Source: Dipetalonema caudispina
Lineage: Eukaryota > Nematoda > Chromadorea > Rhabditida > Onchocercidae
Assembly (NCBI GenBank): GCA_013365325.1
Contig: JABVXV010000506.1
Coordinates: forward strand, 1 to 32,663
Reading direction: 5' to 3'
Length of the DNA stretch: 32,663 bases
Positions 1-11,800 of the stretch are shown here, piece after piece. The translations under genes were made by a program, and so were the position numbers. Every line of letters begins with the position of its first letter. The first letter of the stretch is position 1. The notes beneath the pieces were generated by a model, which saw only the letters and a program-made list of their open reading frames with translations, was not told where the DNA came from and searched no databases.

Positions 1-305
<305 letters not shown>

Positions 306-2229
306 AGCATCAGCAATAACAATATTTATAATTTAAATTTACTACTGATAGCGAACAACTAAATAATGCAAAGAAATTATGCATACTTTTTTTCTTGGAA
401 ATTAAAATGAGACAAAAATTATGTTTTTAATGGCCAATTAAATAATTTCCATTATTTATTTGAAAACTAAAATCTTCCAACCTATTGCTGTTATCCTTGA
501 TTTCACATCAATGACCGACATTTTAATGAATAACATTAATTAATCACTTATGTGTATGTGTATACCATCACCAATGCTGGTTATATTCATTTCTCAATCT
601 CTCAGATTAAAAACTGTACCAATAATCCCATTCATCCATTCATTATCAATGAGAATTGGACAAAGTGAAAAACTGGGACATTTTTTGCAAAAGTTAACCG
701 AAATTGCATGAGGAAATTTTTGAAAAAAAGAAAATTGTAGAGTAATTCAAATTTATTGCATTTTTTTCTTCTCGAAATTCTTTACAATTAAATTTGAAAA
801 GCAAAAAAAACGCATCAGTTTTTCTAATTTGAATTTCATGCTATAATTTTAAAAGGGCTGTGTCAATGATAATTGCTAGAATTGCGCAAAAAAAAAAAAA
901 AAAAGATGAATTTGAATAGATATAGGACGTAGTGTTTCTGTTATTGATTTGGGTCAATTTTTGAGAAGATAATTTGCCTAGAAAATGATGCTCACCGAAC
1001 AGCGTAGCTTAATAATTAATTATCGCTGATTTATCAGCCGCAATAAGAAGAAATTCAAAATTATTGAAATTAAATAGCTTCTTTAAGGTTCATTTCACAT
1101 TTTAATAAGTTCCACAAAGTTTCGCTTCAGTCTTAGTTCTGCTACCAAATAAAATTCTATTGTTAATATTAAAGCGTATCCATTTGAATGACATATAATG
1201 TACGTATTTGACGTAGCATTTAGCTGTGTCAAAACGCGTACACACATATATTTCATCTTCATATCCAAATAATATCGTATATTTCGAGTAATGTTGATTA
1301 TCTTATTTATTAATAATAAGTTGGATAAGTAATGAATGAATTGAACGAGTTAAATTCAAGAAAGATAATGATAATATGTAATGATAAATGGAAACGATTC
1401 AGTTGTGCTATCGAAATTACCGATCTGTTTTAAAACATTGAACTAATCTTACCATATGACCATCCGATAACAATCAGTCCATTCAGCATCTAACTGATAA
1501 CAATCAATTATATCTTTTCATATGTGGAATTATCATAAATTTATTTACTATTATAAATTTACACCATAAATTTATTATATTAAACTGCGAATTATAAGTA
1601 TCATACCGTAACCACGAATCAGTGATACCATAATTTAACTTGAAGTCAGGAGTATGATCGAATTAGAAATACCATATCGTTTAATTTTATCGGATATTTA
1701 TAGTAAGTTTTTTTTGATCATTGACTATTTTGTCGATCAATCAGAATCTTCCTAACGTGCCATGAAACATCACTATATTATTATTATTTGCTATTCATGA
1801 TCTGTCATCATTTACCACAAAGTAATTATGTTAATAGTGTATCCTGTTCGATCATCATTGAATCATTATCATCATTCTGATTGAGTTTGTTGCAAGATAA
1901 ATAGTATTTCAGTACTTCATGTAAAAAAAATCAAATAAAATTCAGAGAAAAAATTTCTTTTAATCCATCACATAAGCTGCCAAAATTCATTAGAACATAA
2001 TAGAAAATTTTTAAAAATACCCACTTATGAGCAACTTGCTCAAATCCCTTCAAAGGTCGAATTTCACTGTGTTTCTAGTACTCTAACTTGACTTCGAATT
2101 TGGCTAGACTTGAAGTTACCACCATCAAAGATAAACGCAGCTCTAAGAAAGTCAGAACTTAATTAAATTTGGAATTTTGAACGAAATATGAATGAGTGGT
2201 ATTACAAAAATGCTAGTGCTAACAACAAA
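306..2229. other. AT-rich non-coding stretch
   Basis: No convincing exon, RNA gene or mobile element is visible on either strand. The sequence holds scattered poly-A/T runs (for example an A-run near 889-904) and many stop codons in all frames. Confidence 0.6.
2206..2210 (-). terminator. Possible RNA polymerase III terminator for tRNA-Gln
   Basis: Read on the minus strand, a run of five T lies about 20 bases beyond the 3' end of the tRNA-Gln gene. RNA polymerase III stops at runs of four or more T. A shorter TTT directly follows the gene but is too short to serve alone. Confidence 0.4.
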
Positions 2230-2300
2230 GGTCCCGGGGAGATTTGAACTCCCGTCGCAGGATTCAAAGTCCTGAGTGCTAACCACTACACCACGGGACC
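2230..2300 (-). tRNA. tRNA-Gln, anticodon TTG
   Basis: On the minus strand these 71 bases fold into a complete cloverleaf. The seven-base-pair acceptor stem is perfect (GGTCCCG with CGGGACC). The anticodon arm is CAGGA-CTTTGAA-TCCTG, with TTG at positions 34-36, which reads the Gln codon CAA. The T arm is GGGAG-TTCAAAT-CTCCC. Internal promoter boxes are present: an A box in the D arm (TGGTGTAGTGGTTAGCAC) and a B box at GAGTTCAAATCTC. There is no intron and CCA is not encoded, as expected of a eukaryotic nuclear tRNA gene. With no broken stem, a functional gene is more likely than a pseudogene. Confidence 0.96.
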
Positions 2301-3579
2301 GATACTTGTTGTTAAAGTTTGACCTCTTAAACGAATTGTGATATTGAAAATTACGTGTGAAAATTAATTTTTAATCATTTCGAAATATTTGAAAATAGAA
2401 AAGAAGTGTATATTTATTAATAAACGAATTGAAATCACTGAAAATCCATTAATCTTCGACCGCAATTGCAATCAATCATGGCCGTGGAATTTTAGCTTTC
2501 AAAAATGTCATTGTTTGAAGTGTTTGGATGAAAACAATCTCTTCTGTCGTTGAAAAATCCCAGAATTCTCAGGGGACAAATGTTAGTCCATAATTTATAC
2601 TTTGCAACAAGTTGTACTATAATTCTATTTCTAGTAAACAGACTAGCAAAGATTTTCTTTTTATCAAAGTATCATAAATATTCTCCGTATCATCATCTCT
2701 CATCAATATCATCCGAGATTACTTGGACTAAGGAACGATTCCGTGAAAGGTATCATTCAGTAACAACATAACTACACGTCTGATACCATTGCTAAAAAGC
2801 ATCATTATTTCTCCGTGAAATAATGCTAATAAAATCATGTAAATTACAGAGATGACGATAGTTCATTTCTAATTTTTGTCATCTTTATTGTCATCATTTG
2901 AAATTTTCTCAAATTCGACTGACTTCTGAATAATTCCTTATTTTGAATTTAAGTTTCGTGGTGAAATTTTGAAAAAATTTTCTTTTTTTTTAGTTATTCC
3001 CTGTTTCTAACAAAATACATATGGCTTCTGAATATTTTCGCACATAAGGAAAGTGAAAAATGAGAAAATAAAGGGTGAAAAAATTGATGGATAAGTCTAA
3101 CAAAAGTATAAGTGTACTCAAAAAGTGCCAAGAGCCAAGTAATAATTTCGTTTATGCTTTATGTTAATGTGAAATTTCACGAGGAACATTAGTATCAACT
3201 GAACATGTAAATGAAATTTCAATGTACAAAACAAAATTAACATGTAACGTTAAATTAAAATTCGAAATAATTACGTTAGAGAGGAAATAGAACCTGTAAC
3301 TTACAATGTGAAATATGAATAAAACTTAAAATAATTACATGACAGCATTTATGATTAACAAATTGAGAAAGATATGATAAATTCATTTATTAAAGGCATA
3401 ATGTACATTTAAGAGTTTTTTTTTTTCTGAATGAATTTTGAGTGAGATAATTTCAGGAATACTTCTATAATGCTCAAATTTTTTTATTTTCATTTTCATT
3501 TTTTTAATTTCTATTTATTTTCTCATCATTTCCCTTTTTTATTCATTTTTTCTTCCTTTTCTTCTTGCAATTTATTTTA

Positions 3580-3610
<31 letters not shown>

Positions 3611-4890
3611 AACAAAGCAAAAAATTAAATTTATGTCAAAAGTAATAAGAAAGAGAAGAAATAATTATCAATAAGCAAATATCTACCACTTTTATATTGC
3701 TTCATACTACTTTTAAGCTTCATAAAACGGTCTTTATTCCGTTCCGGATTTGAAAGTTTCACTTCACTTCCTCAATATGATGGAGCAGTATTTGTGAGTA
3801 ATCTGCGAAATACATTAATCTCATAAGTGAATCGATACACTTTTTACCTGAAGTCGTTTTTCATATGATGATGATTCATTCTGAAATAAATTTTTTCAAA
3901 ATTAGGTCAAATTCATTTATACTGATGATTCATTCTGACATATATTTTTTCAAAATTAGTCAAATTCATTTATGTCACAGTAATATGATGCTAAATAAAA
4001 ATGTATGAAAAATCATTGCATATTTTGGAACGTTAAGCTGCTGGGCTCTTTTGCACCTACTTGATAATTGCCCAGTTTTCAGTTAGTTTTGCATGCAGTT
4101 TCAATTATGTGTCATCATAACCGTTTTCTTTTGCTTGTTGAACTGAATTTACCATCAAGCCCAGAAATCGACTGCATCAGCTAGAATATCCAGAACAACT
4201 GGAAACGAATAACTAATTGTTTTAGATAAAACTATGAGCATTCGAAAGGTCACGATGAGTCCCTACGACATGGAATTCCCAATCATGATAAATAAGTCGT
4301 TGTAAACAGAATGAAATTTGTGTTATCGTTGGTTATTAAGGTCATTTATAAATGAACCAAGTGGTCATTAATAAGGAAAAATACAAATAGAAGTATTTCA
4401 TTTCCATTACCAGTTTTGTTCCGTTACTTTGCGTGACAAGGAATGAAATGAGACAGTTTTGCATTTTTTTTTCTCTCTCTCTCTCTTTTTTGACCTTAAT
4501 ATTGCAAGTATAATTTTAGAATTTAAATATCAATAACGAAGCCATTGGAAATCAATCAATTTAAGACAAATTAACTGAATCGATAAATTGAGATTTGAAA
4601 TAAAGCAAATATTGCTTAATAATTTTATCTTTCGATCAATTGCATCTCAAACCTCGGCTTATGGATCTTCCTTTCAATCAATTCTAATCTAAACTGTTCC
4701 GGAAATCCTGAATTTATAGATAGATAAACTGAAGAGTTCTGGAATCTGTTCTACTGCTTCAATATACCATTACATAATTCAATCGTCTAAAAATACATTA
4801 TACCTCATCTCTCTCTTGAAATGTCATATTTCTTAATATCTATCTTCCAAATAATCAATTGCTAATATTACTTACAAATTGAAAGTGTGA
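2301..4890. other. AT-rich non-coding stretch
   Basis: No supported gene. The stretch includes a 26-base T run at 3580-3605, a short (TC)n run near 4470-4486 and the 54-base tandem duplication listed separately. The open frame at 2550-2771 (+) starts at a TTG, has no flanking splice signals that I trust and resembles no family I know. Confidence 0.55.
3869..3972. repeat. Two-copy tandem repeat, 54-base period
   Basis: A unit beginning TGATGATTCATTCTGA and ending near CAAATTCATTTAT occurs at 3869 and again at 3923. The copies differ by a few substitutions and one single-base indel (TTAGGTC versus TTAGTC). It looks like a simple local duplication with no coding role. Confidence 0.85.
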
Positions 4891-4925
4891 TACTCTTGCG
4901 ACAACGCCGTAATTTCATCTTTCAG

Positions 4926-5055
4926 CTTTTCCTTATTTCCGCCTCAAAAATGTGATGTAGTTGCTGACAAGTTGTTGTTACCCAGCAAGTTTCTCCGCCG
5001 GATATGGCTGATGAACACAAAGGATGGTGAATACTTTCATTGCATTCCTAACTAG
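4926..5055 (+). CDS. Weak candidate terminal exon, unknown product
   Basis: A typical nematode acceptor (CATCTTTCAG, ending at 4925) is followed by one open frame of 42 codons, phase 1 at its start, that closes with TAG at 5053-5055. Residues include the stretches CDVVADKLLLPSKFL and NTKDGEYFHC, and the segment is richer in G+C than its surroundings. An AATAAA lies about 95 bases after the stop (5149-5154). The same frame is open back to 4891, so the acceptor may not be used. No upstream exon was found and no family is recognised. Open runs of this length are common by chance here, so this is only a candidate. Confidence 0.2.
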
Positions 5056-7050
5056 TTCTATCTAACCAGTTTCTTTCCCATCTGGTTTACTCATTTTCAT
5101 CCGTAATTAATTCATCTTTCGATTGAACTATATTCTTATATGGTTTAGAATAAATGTTTTGACCTTTGGCATTTTTTATATCATTAGTTTGGCCTGAAAA
5201 CATAAATAATTAATTGAAATAGCATTGGCAAAACAAATTTTCGCTTGATTAAGTTAAATAACTATAGTAAATATTAATTAAATCATTTTTAATTAAAATT
5301 TGCAAAAAGAAAAGAATTTAAATGTACTTCTATAAAAAAGTAAAAAATAATTGCGTTGTTATAATAACAAAATGAAGAAAGATGATAGTAATCTTAAAAT
5401 CATTATCAGCAATTATCTCTATCAAAAATTGATGGAAGAAAAGTATCCTAATAATCAATTTATCAAACTATTGGTTAATTTTTTAACCTCTGATGAATTT
5501 TACTTTCATTTCTTAATTCCTTAAATTTATTACCTATGTGATATCGATTCTATCAGCTATTATCGTTTATTTCCAATTGCCATAACTTACACTGATTTCA
5601 ATCTTTTTTAGAAATCTCATTTAGCATATGTTTACTTAATTATTTTAAAATATTTCCTTGACAAACAGTCAATTATAGTTTCACTCTCATAAAGTATACT
5701 TAAAAATTTTTTGTGAAATCTAACAAAAAAAAAAAATAGAAAACTAAGTAATCTATAAGATAAAGTATTAAAACCTAAAAAATAATTCTACATCCTACTC
5801 CATTAATTATTTAATTTTATTTGCCGAAAAAAATCTTCCATCCTATCATCAAAAATGTCTTAATTGAAAAAGTGGATAAAATAAACTTACAATTTCAAAG
5901 GATAGAAAAATATTGTTAGCTTCTTAATTAGGCCTGAATAAATACTTAAGCACAAAGAACATTCGATCGATGGTATACAAATAATAGCTAAGTGTGTAAT
6001 CAAACAACTGTCTAATGCTTGTAGATCTTTTATGCAATAATTTTAAAACTTTAATCTAATTCTATTCTTTGCACTTTCTTTCATTCATTCCTAACTTATT
6101 AGATTAATAGGATTAAATTTTTGTTTAGATTGAATATTTATTGATTAATTAAATGTCATTCCAATTTTTCTTCAGAATATGCAAATTTGTAAATGGTTAA
6201 AGTTTATGAAGTTGTTACCGTGTTTTCTGTTAGTCTTGAAATTTATGTCGAAATTGGCCAGATGTGTAAATTGAGGACATTAATGATGACATTTGATAGT
6301 GCTAATTGATAGATAATGGTAGTGATCATTGTGATAATTATAATGATGATTAAGATCCTTAAGATGAGTGTATCGATTAATGCAAAATGACAAGGAAGTT
6401 ATTTAAAAAATGAACTGAAACAATAAAATGTGCTAAACTTTCGTGAAATTAAAAAGTAGCAAAATTTTAAAGTTTGATTAATTAAAAGAGATTCTACCAT
6501 AAATAATGAAAAATAATTTTTAAAGTGCAAAAGAAAAGCAAATTATTCTTTATCAAAAAATTTTCGTTCATCCAATTATGTAATTAAAAACGCAAATTTT
6601 CAAAATATTAACAAAGGAATAAAAAAAAGAGGATTTGCATAATATGCAAGGAAATTAGAAATTAGATCTAAAAGGCCGAGTAAAGACTTATATATGGTAT
6701 AATTTAATATTTAATTTAGTTAAAAATTAGAAATATCAAAAAGCATAAGCGAATATTTAAATGATAAAATTCATTTCATAGAAACTCAGAATAAACATTA
6801 ATATTGTCATAAAATAAAATCTAAAAATTCCCAAAAAAAAAACCGCGGCGATCACAGATGCCCCAACTTAACACATTTAAATAATAATCAATGAGTTATT
6901 TAAAAAACTAAATTTCAAGAATAGCAACTTTATCAAGGAGATCGTAAAGTTTTGGAAATCTGGAATGTTGAGATTAATAATGCTCTTTTAGGAGAATAGC
7001 CTTCGGGTTTATTGTTTCGAAATAAAAAATTTTGATTTGAATTATTTCAG
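5056..7050. other. AT-rich non-coding stretch
   Basis: No supported gene or RNA. About 6.25-6.36 kb holds degenerate GATA/GATG-type simple sequence. A short open frame at about 6876-6942, ending at a possible donor (ATC|GTAAAG), could be an exon preceding the candidate at 7051, with matching phase 0, but it has no clear acceptor of its own. Confidence 0.5.
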
Positions 7051-7278
7051 AATTTCCAAAATTCGATGCATGAAATATTTATTTTCCAACTCATAACTAA
7101 TTTCAAACATTTATTTCTTGATTTAATTTGTTCAACTATAGCAGAATATTTGTTGAATTCGAGTGAATCAGTAGCGTTAATAATAGAATTTACCAATACT
7201 GATGAAATTTATGAAGAGTTCAAGAATAACAATGATATTTTAAGGATTATTCCGATGTTTTCGGATAGCGTTCCCTAA
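7051..7278 (+). CDS. Candidate last exon of an unrecognised protein gene
   Basis: A strong acceptor (TTGAATTATTTCAG, ending at 7050) is followed at once by 75 open codons in phase 0 and then TAA at 7276-7278. The first in-frame ATG is at 7066. The residue mix is more protein-like than that of other chance frames in the window: a hydrophobic first half (IFIFQLITNF) is followed by an acidic and polar second half (EFTNTDEIYEEFKNNNDI). I recognise no family. A possible short preceding exon ends at 6942 in matching phase and would leave a 108-base intron. No clear polyadenylation signal follows within 100 bases. It could be a real C-terminal exon, a decayed gene piece or chance. Confidence 0.3.
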   Translation, partial: NFQNSMHEIFIFQLITNFKHLFLDLICSTIAEYLLNSSESVALIIEFTNTDEIYEEFKNNNDILRIIPMFSDSVP

Positions 7279-8625
7279 CTTCTTTTTCAAAATTTCAACT
7301 TTTTTCCAATCTATCTTTGCTGCATGTATATTCATCTGGATGTATAACATGTTCCGGAAATGAAATTTAAATTCTCATTGCCTAAAACTTTGTGGAGTTA
7401 ATTGAAGTGAAAATCTTGAGATTTTATGGATTTCCGGTCTAAATTAATGTCCATTACTGAAGTTATAATTGTGATACAAGCGATGCTGAAAACGTGACAT
7501 CAAATTCAGCAATTGACGATCACAACAGGTACTCTTATTGTTGATAAAGAAATCGGGAAAGATATTTCCATGGAATTAAGAGTTCAATCCAATTGAATTC
7601 GTCAAATCCAATTGATTTTCCATTCTTTATACTAATACCATTACTAATTCAGTTCATTTAAATATTTCGTTAATGTCAAATGCTCTGTAAAGTAAATATC
7701 GTCTAAGTTATTGTTTTAAATAATTTTACAAGATATTAATTTCTATCTGATAAATTACTTTGATGTTTTTCCGGTTGCTTGAAAACTAATGATGGTTTGA
7801 TTGATGATGACAAAATATCAAAATTCCACGACAATGCAAGAATGACCGTTGTTGAGACGGAAACATTCATAAATCAAAAAATGTGAATTCAGTAAACGAA
7901 TCTCATATACTGTAATGCTTCAATCGATATAATAGATTGGTTCAATTATTAGTAAATAACATTTATCTGGCTTAGAGTTATTTCTTGGCTTTCTCGAAAA
8001 ATATCATCTGATCTGTTATTGAGCTTTCTTTCTTATCATTGCAATGCTTTTGTTTGCTCACGGAACATTATTACCACCAACGTTGTATTCTCAAAACAGC
8101 GCAAAAGTAAAATAGAAGGAAGGCATACAATATAACATTTGCAATATTTCAAATCAAATTTCTTAGCAAGCACTACAACGCTTACAACACATAACCCGAA
8201 TACTACAAAAAGTAGCCTGAATAAATATGTGTAAGAATATAATATGATTATCTCTCCTCTCAATTCTCTGGATAACATACTTTTGACATATGAAGTTATG
8301 ATCGATGATACTATAATGGTAAGAAATTACTAACCCATATAACAAATGCAACGGTATTGTACCCGAAAACATCAGTGTTGAAGATTATTTGATATATGAT
8401 TTGAAGGCGGATAGTGTATGCTTCAGTATAACCCGTATACTTTTCTCAAAAAGGTAGCATTCACAAATATATACATTTTCAGAGAGGAGAGTTCACAAAT
8501 GAAAATTTTTCAAATCCCCGCAAAAAGATTTTTTTTTTTTTTTTCTGTTAAAACTTACAATATTCTACGACATTTCTCATCTAACTTGTGTTGTATTAAA
8601 AAAAAAGGGTCTGAAATGTCTCGAA
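7279..8625. other. Intergenic stretch downstream of trehalase
   Basis: No gene could be supported. Two overlapping minus-strand frames at 8036-8372 and a plus-strand frame at 8418-8711 are open for 69-97 codons. They contain poly-T-derived Phe runs or membrane-like Leu/Val/Ile runs and lack convincing splice context. The plus-strand frame also lies opposite the trehalase 3' untranslated region. Confidence 0.5.
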
Positions 8626-8631
8626 TTTATT
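8626..8631 (-). promoter_or_regulatory. Polyadenylation signal AATAAA for trehalase mRNA
   Basis: On the minus strand AATAAA lies about 190 bases beyond the trehalase stop codon. This is a plausible distance for a nematode 3' untranslated region. No closer AATAAA was seen between the stop and this site. The hexamer is frequent by chance in AT-rich DNA, so use is inferred. Confidence 0.5.
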
Positions 8632-8821
8632 ACCATCACTTAACTATCCCACCAACAAATCTAGAGATTCTATACAATTATGCCTTAAATAACCCAAATG
8701 GTGCGTTTTGAAATTGTTTGAATACTTGATATTTCGAGACACAGTGTCAAAATAATGCAACACAAGATTTGACGTGGTGGTATTTCTATATTTTTCGTAT
8801 CTATTTCATATTTTTGATTTA

Positions 8822-11800
8822 CTAGAGACCAGAATTAGTTGAATGTGCCAGTACAGTGTTAGTGGTAGTGGTACCATCAGAAACTTGCTGGTGTTCCTGG
8901 CAACAAACGCATACTTCTCCTGGTGTCACAGGTGTGTCATCATCCGACTTGAACGTCAGGTCAGGTCCGTATGTAAGAAGCAAATCTAAGACAACACCGT
9001 TGGTCCATCCAAATCCTTCTTGCACTTCATATTCGCCACCACCTCCAGCTGTATTATAGTTTTGCGACGCAACATTATACTGAAAGTTCAAGACATTCTC
9101 ACATACACCTAAAAAATTTGATTTAAATACATGATTTCCGATCTACAAATTTCAAATTTTAAAAATGCCAACCTTTTCAAACATTCGTCCGCCAGAAATG
9201 AGCCACATGCTGTAATTTCGCTTGATCCACTTCTCAGCAATTTGACGAGCGAGTTCATGTTGACCAGTGGAACGTAAACCCTGAATAATAACCCAAGTTG
9301 TTGGTGCCCAAGCGTTCGGGAAGTCCCACTGTTGTCCGGATGCTATCAATGAACTTGGCAAACCACCTGGGAATCCCAGAACACCCATGTTCGTCATGTA
9401 TGATACTATTTTCTGTGGATCGAAATCTGGAAACGATGTAAATGAAATTTTCACACAAACCAAGTACACTTATTTCGCCTTACTCAAAAATTTCCCAGTG
9501 CTTAACTTGAAGACAAATTTCAAATTTTGAATTAAGCTTTGAATGACTGGATTTCTTAAAAGTTATACGTGACATTATATTCTTACGCATTTCAGCTATA
9601 TAGAGTTTTCAGAATTCTATATTCTATTCTACAGTCTTGTATATTTTCCATTACTGCAAAAATTCGAAATTAATTTTTTCTATTCTAATTAAATGAATCA
9701 AACGATCTCACCATCATGTGTACATCCACTGAACAATGGAAAGAAATTGGTATCCATATAAAGATTAACATGACAACCACGGATGATGTCATAATCGAAC
9801 CAGCAGCCGCATTCTTCATTCCAGAATACCTGATGGATTGCCTGCTTCATACTTCTGAACTGTTGTCGACAATGCTCAGCACTTGATATATCGTCGATAA
9901 CCTCATACAAATTGGCCATTAAACGGAGATTTCCACAAATGATTGCATTCAAATCGACTGGTAAGATCGAACTAGTCCTGGAAATGTATCTCAAAGTAAG
10001 CATGTCTCATATAAATTTAATAAGCGCAATTATCCTGCCTATTAGATTATTCAGCAAATTTATTTATGAAATTTGCATGAGTTTTTTGCTGCAATCGGGT
10101 AAGGAACTAATTAATGCATTCATGTGAAGTCATCCTGACAGCGTAAATTTAATAAATTTAAAGTAAAGAAAAGTAATATACCGTGTAGAACCCATTTTAC
10201 CAGCTACAGGCCCATCTTGAGAAAACCAACGTGAGCTGAAATCTCGTCCACTTTCAGCTGCAGCCGCTATATCGCCCCATAAACGTTGTTTCTCCAGGAC
10301 GTCCTCGATATGATGAGCACTTTCAACGTCTTCACGGTAGCTTTCCGGACGTGGACCAACGGCTACAACGTGGTAGCGATAGAGCAATGATGTTATACCG
10401 GGCAGCTGAATTGATCTGAAATTTTCCTACTAATCAAAATCCATGTTCTTTCTTCAAATTGCATTACAAATCCAAATTAGATTATGTAAGCTACATGAAA
10501 TGTTTTCCATTTTGAATTCAATACTTACTTATGTGTTTGAAAGAATTCAAATTCTCTTTCGAACCAACGAGCACCAGTGAAGACGAATTTCTTATCGCCT
10601 GTTGCTTCATAATATGCAGATAGACACCAAGTGAGTAACGGAGGTTGAGATCGATTAAGATAATATACGCGATTTCCGTTGGGCACATATCCAAATCTGG
10701 AAATTAAGACTACATTTAAACTAAAATTTACATGTTTAAATCATATATAGCAATAAATGCTTCAATTTTTATTTCATAAAACAACTTGAATGTAAAATTT
10801 AGACTTTGAAATCGGAGTTGTCAAACTCTATGTTCCAAGTATATCAAAACATAAAATTACCTTTCGATGAGACTTCCCATATTTTCGATCATTCCCCGTA
10901 CAGTATCATGCATGCCCGAAGCTAAAAGACCCTTGATGGTAAAGAAACTATCCCAATAATACATTTCCCGGAAACGTCCACCGGGCACCACGAATGGTTT
11001 CGGTAGCGGGATCAATGAGAATTTTTCCGGATCAGCGATAACGCGATCCGATACCTGAAATTATAAGTAATTGAGGAAAAGAAAGTGGTGAATCAAAACA
11101 AGAACAAGAACAATCAAGCAGTTACCTAAAATTATTTCCACTTACTTTCTCATGGTAACATCATCAACAAGTGCGAGGCTTTTTGACGAAATATTTTTAT
11201 GTAAATTTTTTGGCACGAAATTTCGGCACTGCAGTTACAATCTTCCGTTTGTAATATCTGCATCCTTTAGTCAAAATAAAGTCTCAAGTTAGAACTGTTT
11301 AGCTTAGTTAGGCAGTTGCACTTAAAACTGAAGAACAGAATCATAAGCAAGTTTGAGATCACACTATTCACTAGTAATGGCATCAGAGAAAAATGCATTC
11401 GAAGAATCTTAGAATTATTAAAATCGTCTTGAAATTAAAAGAAATGAAAATGCTAGAAGGAAAATTCTAACTGTAAAAATACGCTCCCTACAACTATCTA
11501 TCTATCTAGCATCAAGGTTCCATAATTTGGTGCAAACAAGAATCAAACGAAAAAAAAAAAGCAAACCTTGAGCAATACCTGTGTAGTGAAAAGCTGAAGG
11601 AGAAGTCTAGAGTTTAGATGAAACCTTGATGCATCTTCCCTAATATAACTACAAAACTATGATACACCTAATTCCTAATTGCCTAAGTGATCTCTAAGAT
11701 CCTTATAGTCTTCACTGGACGACAATGACGACGCGTCAATCCATTCCATTGCTCATTGTTGATTACGCAAACAGTAATTGTTTGTATACATAGAGATATA

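Noticed and set aside
8036..8372. Two overlapping minus-strand frames downstream of trehalase, one membrane-protein-like
   Set aside because: The frames overlap each other, neither has a good start or splice context, and hydrophobic runs are common in T-rich sequence.
8418..8711. Plus-strand 97-codon frame starting at ATG
   Set aside because: It lies opposite the trehalase 3' untranslated region, contains a Phe run from a T run, shows no splice or family support, and about one frame of this length is expected by chance in the window.
8856..9059. Plus-strand frame of 67 codons
   Set aside because: It is the antisense shadow of the last trehalase exon.
9080..9122. Earlier acceptor (TTTTTTAG, 9114) for the last trehalase exon
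   Set aside because: Using it puts the exon in phase 0 with a TGA after six codons. TTTCAG at 9082-9080 gives MFEK followed by YNVASQ, as in the family.
9912..10127. Plus-strand frame of 71 codons
   Set aside because: It is antisense to trehalase exon 6 and intron 5.
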